NCBI GenBank assembly: GCA_943789295.1
Contig: CALSTO010000001.1
Span: forward strand, 620,001-684,000
Length of the DNA stretch: 64,000 nucleotides
Direction: 5' to 3'
Source of the DNA: MAG-121220-bin8 sp002700465
Lineage (GTDB): Bacteria; Bacteroidota; Bacteroidia; Flavobacteriales; Flavobacteriaceae
Both the position numbers and the translations under genes were made by a program. The notes beneath the pieces were generated by a model. It ran no database searches. It saw only the letters and a program-made list of their open reading frames with translations, and was not told the origin of the DNA. Below are positions 58,367 to 64,000 of the stretch, piece by piece. The first letter of the stretch is position 1. Each line of letters starts with the position of its first letter.

Positions 58367-59560
58367 TTATAGATTGTATTTTGGATTCCATGAAACAACT
58401 TTTTTCAAATCCATAGCACGTATTCCCATATCTACTGCAAAGGATACAGCAGCACCACTTTTTAAATTGGATAATGGAACAGTATTATTAATAATCGAGG
58501 ATTTAAAATCTTCAAGAGCTTGTCTTGTTGGTTCTAAATGATTAAAATTAATTAGATTACCTTTTCCCTCTGTCCAACTTTGTGTTGCTCCAGAAACACC
58601 ATCAACATTTCCTATAACTTTGTTGTATTTTCCTTCAGGATATTTCCAGGCTTTATCATAGCTAATAATTACCGTAGCTTTATCACCCATAACTTTAATT
58701 TGATAATCATCTTTAGCATTTGAGGTGAGGCAAGTAAAACTAGCTTTGACTCCGTTTGCATATGAGTAAATCAAATTGGTATTGTCATATGTTTCACGTC
58801 CATCTTTCCAATAATCAATACCACCAAAACCAGTTACTTTAATAGGATTTTCTTTAAGTAGCCAATTGCAAAAATCAATTTGATGAGAACTCAGTTCTGC
58901 AGTAAGTCCGTAAGAATATTCACGATACATTCTCCAGTTAATTTGACGTTCAAATTTAGGGTCTGGAACGTATCTACGCCAATCTCCATTACGATTCCAC
59001 TGTGATTGAATAGCAATTACTTGACCAATTTCACCTTCTTGAATCATTTTAACAACATGTGAATATAATCTTGAACTATGATATTGATGTCCAGTTTGAA
59101 ATATCTTTTTATGATTGTTTTGTACTTTTTGAATCAAATCAAGTGTATCCTGATCCCCTTTGACCATTGTTTTTTCACAATAAATATGAACTGAAGCATC
59201 TACAGCATCAGATGCTATAACAGAGTGAGTATTTAAAGGAGTACTTATTATTACTGCATCTAAATTCTTTAACAAAAGCATTTCTTGATAGTTAGAATAT
59301 TGTTTTGCTTTAGGTGCTAGAGATGCAGCTTCGTTTAATCGAAATGGAAGAGTATCACATATTGCTATCAAATCTATGCCTTCAATTTCATTAATTATAT
59401 TTATTAATCCTTGACCGCGAGCTCCAGTTCCAATAACTCCAACATTTAATTGATCTGATGGAACTCCTTTTAAAATAGAAAACAACTCTGTTTTAGGAGC
59501 AAATAATGGAACACTTGCGGTTAACACTCCTTTTTTAATAAATGATCTTCTAGAACTCAT
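58367..59560 (-). CDS. Gfo/Idh/MocA oxidoreductase with Tat-type leader
   Basis: NAD-dependent sugar-type dehydrogenase exported folded. The leader SSRRSFIKKGVLTASVPLF has the twin-arginine motif. Nucleotide-binding NVGVIGTGARGQGL near residue 39, VHIYCEKTMVKGDQD near 128 with the EK motif, HQYHSSRLYSHVV near 158, and GLTAELSSHQIDFCNW near 213 with the usual catalytic His/Asp. 397 residues. It resembles the GH109-like gene at 4958 in leader and fold, but lacks the SGHGGMD C-terminal motif, so I keep to the general family name. Confidence 0.87.
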   Translation of the reverse strand: MSSRRSFIKKGVLTASVPLFAPKTELFSILKGVPSDQLNVGVIGTGARGQGLINIINEIEGIDLIAICDTLPFRLNEAASLAPKAKQYSNYQEMLLLKNLDAVIISTPLNTHSVIASDAVDASVHIYCEKTMVKGDQDTLDLIQKVQNNHKKIFQTGHQYHSSRLYSHVVKMIQEGEIGQVIAIQSQWNRNGDWRRYVPDPKFERQINWRMYREYSYGLTAELSSHQIDFCNWLLKENPIKVTGFGGIDYWKDGRETYDNTNLIYSYANGVKASFTCLTSNAKDDYQIKVMGDKATVIISYDKAWKYPEGKYNKVIGNVDGVSGATQSWTEGKGNLINFNHLEPTRQALEDFKSSIINNTVPLSNLKSGAAVSFAVDMGIRAMDLKKVVSWNPKYNL

Positions 59561-59668
59561 ACGTAAAAAAGTATTTTGAATAAAAATATTAGCTATTCAC
59601 TAATTTACATCACTTGAATAAGAATAACAATTATACAATTGAAATTGTAAAAATTATTAAATTTAGAT

Positions 59669-60994
59669 ATGATAAAAAAAATAATCCTCGCAATATTTCT
59701 ATGTCAGTTTACTTATTCTCAACAGGTTTTAGACCTTAAGGACAGAGCTATATTAATTGAAAAAATACAAAAAGACAGGTTAGACAATCTTCTTCCTAAG
59801 TTAATGTCAAAAAATGAAATTGATATGTGGATAATTATTACCAGAGAATATAATGAGGATCCTATTATCAAAACTTTATTGCCACCTACATGGCTTAACG
59901 CTAGAAGAAGAACAATTTTAGTTTTTAGTTATAATGAATTAACTAACAAAACTGAAAGTGTTGCAATTTCAAGATATAATTTTGGAAATAATATCAAGTC
60001 AATTTGGGATAAAGAAGAAACTCCAAATCAGTTAATGGCGCTAAAAGAATATATAAATACTAAGAATCCAAAAACTATTGGATTAAACTATTCTGAAAAC
60101 TTTCCTTTAGTTGATGGAATTTCAAAATCAGACTATGAATTGTTTTATAATTCTATGTCAGCAGAAATTAAAAAGAATATAGTTTCAGCTGAGAACTTAG
60201 GAATACAATGGATTGAAACAAGGACTGAACTTGAGAAAAAGATATATAAAGACTTAGTAAGAATCACACAAAATATTATAAATGAAGCTTTTTCTAATAA
60301 AGTTATTAAACCTGGTTTAACCACAACTGATGATGTTGTTTGGTGGATGAGAGAAAAAGTTTTAGAACTTAAATTAAAAACATGGTTTCATCCTACGGTG
60401 GATGTTCAAAGAAATAAAAAAAGTGATTTATATGCTTTTGACGGAAAGTCAAAATATGACATTATTCAACCTGGAGATTTAGTTCATTGCGATTTTGGAA
60501 TATCTTATTTAACATTAAATACTGACTGTCAACAAATTGCTTATGTTTTAAAACCTAATGAAAAACAAGCTCCTTTATTTTTAAAAAATGCTTTGAAAGA
60601 TGCTAACAAATTACAGGATATTTTGACAGGAGAATTTATGCTAAATAAAACAGGAAATGAAATATTATCAAATTCACTAAGAATTGCTAAAGAAAACGGT
60701 TTGGATCCTCAAATTTATACACATCCATTAGGGACATTTGGACACTCTGCTGGAACTACCATTGGAATGTGGGATTCTCAAAATGGTGTTCCAATAAAAG
60801 GAGATGTATTAATGAAATACAATACTGTTTACGCAATAGAACTAAATAATAAATCGTTTATAAAAGAATGGAACAAAGAAGTTAGAATTATGTTAGAAGA
60901 AGCTGGTTTATTTGACCAAAATGGTTTTAAATACATTAATGGAAGACAGAAAGAGTTTTTACTGATAAACTCTTTTAATAAAGAAAAACCCTGA
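59669..60994 (+). CDS. M24-family metallopeptidase (Xaa-Pro aminopeptidase-like)
   Basis: Secreted dinuclear-metal aminopeptidase. Signal peptide to about residue 17 (TYSQ). The pita-bread fold C-terminal half carries the metal ligands in order: LVHCDFGISYLTLNTD (two Asp near 275 and 286), HPLGTFGHSAG (His near 356), VYAIELNNK (Glu near 390) and VRIMLEEAG (Glu near 408). The N-terminal half is the creatinase-like domain. 441 residues. It stands alone between divergent and collinear genes. Confidence 0.88.
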   Translation: MIKKIILAIFLCQFTYSQQVLDLKDRAILIEKIQKDRLDNLLPKLMSKNEIDMWIIITREYNEDPIIKTLLPPTWLNARRRTILVFSYNELTNKTESVAISRYNFGNNIKSIWDKEETPNQLMALKEYINTKNPKTIGLNYSENFPLVDGISKSDYELFYNSMSAEIKKNIVSAENLGIQWIETRTELEKKIYKDLVRITQNIINEAFSNKVIKPGLTTTDDVVWWMREKVLELKLKTWFHPTVDVQRNKKSDLYAFDGKSKYDIIQPGDLVHCDFGISYLTLNTDCQQIAYVLKPNEKQAPLFLKNALKDANKLQDILTGEFMLNKTGNEILSNSLRIAKENGLDPQIYTHPLGTFGHSAGTTIGMWDSQNGVPIKGDVLMKYNTVYAIELNNKSFIKEWNKEVRIMLEEAGLFDQNGFKYINGRQKEFLLINSFNKEKP

Positions 60995-61100
60995 TCACTT
61001 ATTTATAATTATTATAGTTATGACCAACGTTTAAAAACTTGAATTACATTTTTTTTACTTTTTATTATAACTTAGTTAAAATTAAAGTAAATACTTAAAT

Positions 61101-62711
61101 ATGAAATATTTGAATTATTATTTTTTTGTCATCATAATTTTTGTTTTCAGTTGTTCTTCAGTTGAAAAAAATGTAAATCCTAATATATTATTTATTATGT
61201 CTGATGATCATGCATATCAAGCCATAAGTGCTTATGACAATAGGTTAATTCAGACACCCAATATTGATAGAATTGCCAAAGAAGGAATATTGTTTAGTAA
61301 TGCTTCGGTTACTAATTCAATTTGTGCTCCCTCCAGAGCTGTAATTTTAACTGGAAAACATAGTCATTTAAATGGTAAAATTGATAACGGCAAACCATTT
61401 GACACTACTCAAGTAACTTTTCCTCAGTTATTTCAAAAAGCTGGATATCAAACTGCAATGTTTGGTAAACTTCACTTCGGAAATAATCCTAAAGGAGTTG
61501 ATGAATTTTTAATTCTTCCTGGTCAAGGCAGTTACATAAATCCTAAATTTATAGGCAAAAATAAAGACACAATTATTGAAGGATATGTTACTGATGTGAT
61601 TACTGATGTTACATTAAATTGGCTTGATAAAAAAAGAGATAAAACTAAGCCTTTTATGATGATGTATTTGCACAAGGCGCCTCACAGACCTTGGTGGCCA
61701 AGTCCAGAAAAATTTAAAGAATTTTATGAAAAATCTTTCCCAGAACCTGAAACACTTTTTGATAATTATAATGGTAGAGGCACTGCAGCAAAAACCGCTG
61801 AAATGAATATTTTAACTCATATGCAGTATATGCATGATAGTAAGATTAGACCAGAAACTTTAGAATCTATGGGAGAGGTGTTGCCTGAGATAATCTATAA
61901 AAGAGGCGAGTCAGTTGTAAGGCCTGGTCCTAATGGTTTTATGGGACCTTTTAATAGAGCAAACGAAGATCAAAAAAACAAGTACAATGTAACTTTAGAT
62001 AAAATAAATAACGATTTCAAAGAAAATTGGCCAACAATGTCTAATACTGAAAAAATGAAATGGAAATTTCAGAGATATATGCAGGATTATTTGGCTACTA
62101 TATCGTCTGTAGATGATAATGTAGGAAGAGTTTTAGATTATTTAGATCAGTCTGGTTTAGATAAAAATACAATAGTAGTATATACTTCAGATCAAGGTTT
62201 TTATTTAGGAGAACATGGATGGTTTGATAAAAGGTTTATTTATGATGAATCGTTTAAAACTCCATTACTAATTAGATGGCCTAATGTAATTAAACCAGGG
62301 ACAACCAGTGATGAAATGGTTCAAAATTTAGATTTTGCACAAACTTTTTTAGAAGCTGCTATGATTGAAGCACCTGATGACATGCAAGGTGAAAGCTTAA
62401 TTCCTCTTTTAAAAGGTAATAATAATAACTGGACTAGAGAATCAGTTTATTATCATTATTATGAATATCCATCTGTTCATATGGTAAAAAGACATTATGG
62501 TATTGTGAATAAAGACTTTAAATTAATTCATTTTTATTATGATGTTGATGAATGGGAGCTTTACGACAGAAAAAATGATCCAAATGAGATGAATAATGTT
62601 TACAATGATCCAGATTACAGTGATGTGGTAATCAAATTAACGCAAGATTTAAAAGAAATAAGAATAAAATATAAAGACTCAGAAGAATTAGATAGAAGCT
62701 TTATTTATTAA
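61101..62711 (+). CDS. S1-type sulfatase lipoprotein
   Basis: Hydrolyses sulfate esters, probably on an algal sulfated glycan. Lipobox FSC with Cys18. The formylglycine motif is SICAPSRAVILTG with Cys75 as the residue to be modified. Metal and substrate residues: ILFIMSDDHAYQ near 29, AMFGKLHFG near 118, YLHKAPHRPWWPSP near 189, TSDQGFYLGEHGWFDKRFIYDE near 364. 536 residues, typical of the iduronate-2-sulfatase-like marine group. No sulfatase-maturing enzyme is in the window, so it must be elsewhere. Confidence 0.9.
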   Translation: MKYLNYYFFVIIIFVFSCSSVEKNVNPNILFIMSDDHAYQAISAYDNRLIQTPNIDRIAKEGILFSNASVTNSICAPSRAVILTGKHSHLNGKIDNGKPFDTTQVTFPQLFQKAGYQTAMFGKLHFGNNPKGVDEFLILPGQGSYINPKFIGKNKDTIIEGYVTDVITDVTLNWLDKKRDKTKPFMMMYLHKAPHRPWWPSPEKFKEFYEKSFPEPETLFDNYNGRGTAAKTAEMNILTHMQYMHDSKIRPETLESMGEVLPEIIYKRGESVVRPGPNGFMGPFNRANEDQKNKYNVTLDKINNDFKENWPTMSNTEKMKWKFQRYMQDYLATISSVDDNVGRVLDYLDQSGLDKNTIVVYTSDQGFYLGEHGWFDKRFIYDESFKTPLLIRWPNVIKPGTTSDEMVQNLDFAQTFLEAAMIEAPDDMQGESLIPLLKGNNNNWTRESVYYHYYEYPSVHMVKRHYGIVNKDFKLIHFYYDVDEWELYDRKNDPNEMNNVYNDPDYSDVVIKLTQDLKEIRIKYKDSEELDRSFIY

Positions 62712-62805
62712 AAATATTAAAAACAGAAATTTATAGTTTTTTTATAATTGTAGTAAATCTTACTTTTAATTTAATTAAATTAGGTTAATTAAATTTTAAT
62801 TTACC

Positions 62806-62901
62806 ATGAAAAAGTTTCACTTTACTTTAATCTTATTTTTAATGATTCAATATGTTTTTTCTCAAGTAGAAATTAAAGTTAATCATGGAAAAATACTTTA
62901 G
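62806..62901 (+). other. Orphan signal-peptide ORF before the broken lipoprotein
   Basis: A 31-codon ORF reads MKKFHFTLILFLMIQYVFSQ-VEIKVNHGKIL and stops within the first codons of the lipoprotein gene, which overlaps it in another frame. The first 20 residues are a good signal peptide of the kind that begins T9SS proteins. It has no mature part. I read it as the head of a deleted secreted-protein gene, not a working gene. Confidence 0.4.
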
Positions 62902-63618
62902 TTTTCTTTTTACACTTCTTCTTCTAAGCTGTGGTGGCGGAGGAGGAGATGACTGGCGGCGGTAATACCGGCGGTGGTGGCGGTGGCGGACCAACTCCAA
63001 CTCCCCCTGGAAAAGCAACATTAGTAGCTCCTGCCAACAATAAAACTTGTGAGACTGGAACTAGTGTGTCGGATACTCAAAGCACAGTAACTTTTAATTG
63101 GAATGCATCTGCTAATACTAATACGTATGATGTTCAGATCACCAACTTAAATACAAGTACAGCTACAAATAAAAACGGAGTATCTTCTACAAGCACTACA
63201 GCTACACTTGATAAAGGAGTTCCTTATTCTTGGAAAGTAACTTCAAAGAATACTACTAGTACAACAACAACACCTAGTGATCTTTGGAAGTTTTACTTGG
63301 CTGGAGATGGTATAGTTAACTACGCACCGTTCCCAGCAGATCTTAAAACTCCTGCGTCTGGGTCAACTGTCACCTTAGTGATGGTAAAGCAACATTTACT
63401 TGGGAAGGTACAGATCCTGATAGTGGGGACACGCTTAGTTACACGGTTTATGTAGACAAGGTGGACGGTAAACAAACACCAACATCGGCTTTAACAAACC
63501 TATCAGCTCAAACTGCTGATGTGGAACTTGAAGCTGCTACTACGTATTACTGGAGAGTGAAACATCAGACGGAACTAACGCTAGTTACTCTATTGTTTAT
63601 TCTTTTAAGACACAGTAA
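62885..63618 (+). pseudogene. FN3-like repeat lipoprotein, three frameshifts
   Basis: Joined across frames this is a lipoprotein: MEKYFSFLFTLLLLSC (Cys16), a glycine-rich spacer (TGGGNTGGGGGGGPTPTPPG), then two Ig/FN3-like domains (ATLVAPANNKTCETG with FNWNASANTNTYDVQI; and GKATFTWEGTDPDSGDTLSYTVYVD ending YSIVYSFKTQ). Frame breaks are near 62950, 63380 and 63560. Its higher GC and regular third positions resemble the T9SS cassettes at 27665 and 45980 rather than the sulfatase beside it. The role is unknown; it may be a surface structural protein. Confidence 0.6.
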
Positions 63619-63785
63619 GGTTTAGTATTATACATACTTATACAAACACCTCCCCTCAAAAGAAAACCGATATTATTTGAGTAGGGTAGTACCAATTAAA
63701 AATTACTATTGAGATTTTTTGACTTTTTGTTATAACTTAGTGATAGTTAAAAGTAGTAAAGGCAACGATTCAGGCAACCAAAATT

Positions 63786-63820
63786 AAAAACCCCTGTAAA
63801 TCAATGACTTACAAGGGCTT
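63786..63820 (-). terminator. Rho-independent terminator of tRNA-Ser
   Basis: On the minus strand a 9-bp stem (CCCTTGTAA with TTACAGGGG, one G-T pair) with a 9-base loop is followed by five T. It begins 7 bases past the 3' end of the tRNA. Confidence 0.8.
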
Positions 63821-63823
63821 TTG

Positions 63824-63908
63824 CGGAGAAAGAGGGATTCGAACCCCCGGAGGTGTGACCCTCAACAGTTTTCAAGACTGCCGCATTCGACCACTCTGCC
63901 ATTTCTCC
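63824..63908 (-). tRNA. tRNA-Ser (UGA anticodon)
   Basis: The 85-base minus-strand sequence folds as a class II tRNA: acceptor GGAGAAA with TTTCTCC and G as discriminator, anticodon loop CTTGAAA giving UGA, a long variable arm and the T-loop GGTTCGAATCC. The long variable arm and anticodon fix serine. No CCA is encoded. Confidence 0.95.
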
Positions 63909-63917
63909 AATGGAATG

Positions 63918-63948
63918 CAAATATAACTTCCTTTTTATTTAGTACAAA
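63918..63948 (-). promoter_or_regulatory. Bacteroidota-type promoter of tRNA-Ser
   Basis: On the minus strand TTTG and TATATTTG are separated by exactly 19 bases, matching the known primary-sigma consensus of Bacteroidota (TTTG-N19-TAnnTTTG). The -7 box lies 9 bases before the tRNA 5' end, a normal distance for the transcription start. Confidence 0.8.
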
Positions 63949-64000
63949 TTTTTATTTAATTATTATATAGATTCCTTTTTGTTACATTTGAAATATGTTT

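Noticed and set aside
63619..63785. Possible gene remnant between the broken lipoprotein and the tRNA terminator
   Set aside because: Only short meaningless reading frames; apart from the TAACTTAG element nothing could be supported.

Overview
The window is AT-rich DNA from a marine-type member of the Bacteroidota, most likely Flavobacteriaceae. The evidence is SusC/SusD outer-membrane pairs, many lipoproteins, type IX secretion (T9SS) C-terminal domains with thrombospondin type 3 linkers, a GPH/MalT-like maltose operon, and a tRNA promoter of the Bacteroidota form TTTG-N19-TAnnTTTG. It is a carbohydrate-degradation landscape: I see glycoside hydrolases of families GH13 (three), GH29, GH43, GH53, GH65, GH76, GH81 and a GH109-like protein, plus a sulfatase. 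No IS element, CRISPR array, phage gene or rRNA was seen, and no gene-free stretch exceeds 300 bases.

Layout. (1) 1-11 kb is heavily indel-bearing: an NTF2-like lipoprotein, an OsmC protein, a dienelactone-hydrolase-like protein, a GreA/GreB-like protein and a GH29 fucosidase, then galE, a GH109-like oxidoreductase/glycosidase and a sugar nucleotidyltransferase. (2) 7.2-14.1 kb, minus strand, is a maltose operon (MFS transporter, beta-phosphoglucomutase, GH65 phosphorylase, GH13 lipoprotein) below a LacI-type regulator. (3) 14.3-34.2 kb, plus strand, is a large polysaccharide utilisation locus: SusC, SusD, SusE/F-like, GH43, a serine hydrolase, two GH13 amylases, an SSS symporter, xylulokinase, xylose isomerase and a dicarboxylate symporter. 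Copies of one 16-bp palindrome lie in front of both the maltose operon and the SusC gene, so the LacI protein probably controls both. (4) 34.3-37.7 kb is housekeeping or unknown (DUF1456, ABC-F, CIA30, a small basic protein). (5) 37.7-46.7 kb holds an FMO, a PHP lipoprotein, a GH76 mannanase-like enzyme and a very large modular GH81 laminarinase. (6) 46.8-56.2 kb is a tight nine-gene operon mixing FAD, NAD and PQQ/cytochrome c oxidoreductases with a BNR sialidase-like protein and a GH53 galactanase. (7) 56.2-64 kb holds an M3 peptidase, a Gfo/Idh protein, an M24 peptidase, a sulfatase, a broken repeat lipoprotein and tRNA-Ser(UGA).

Together the genes describe a generalist of algal or fungal glycans. 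Starch-like alpha-glucan is cut outside the cell by a T9SS amylase, taken up by SusCDE, trimmed in the periplasm by GH13, imported by the MFS protein and split phosphorolytically; xylosides feed XylA/XylB; laminarin, mannan and galactan are handled by GH81, GH76 and GH53.

The most striking signal is a 770-bp cassette encoding the T9SS C-terminal module. It occurs twice, on the GH13 amylase (27665-28434) and the GH81 laminarinase (45980-46749), with identical protein, about 14 differences that are all silent, and sharp edges. The downstream edge lies inside the start of a following ORF, and that ORF's continuation at one copy resembles the start of the broken lipoprotein at 62885. This looks like gene conversion or shuffling of a secretion tag.
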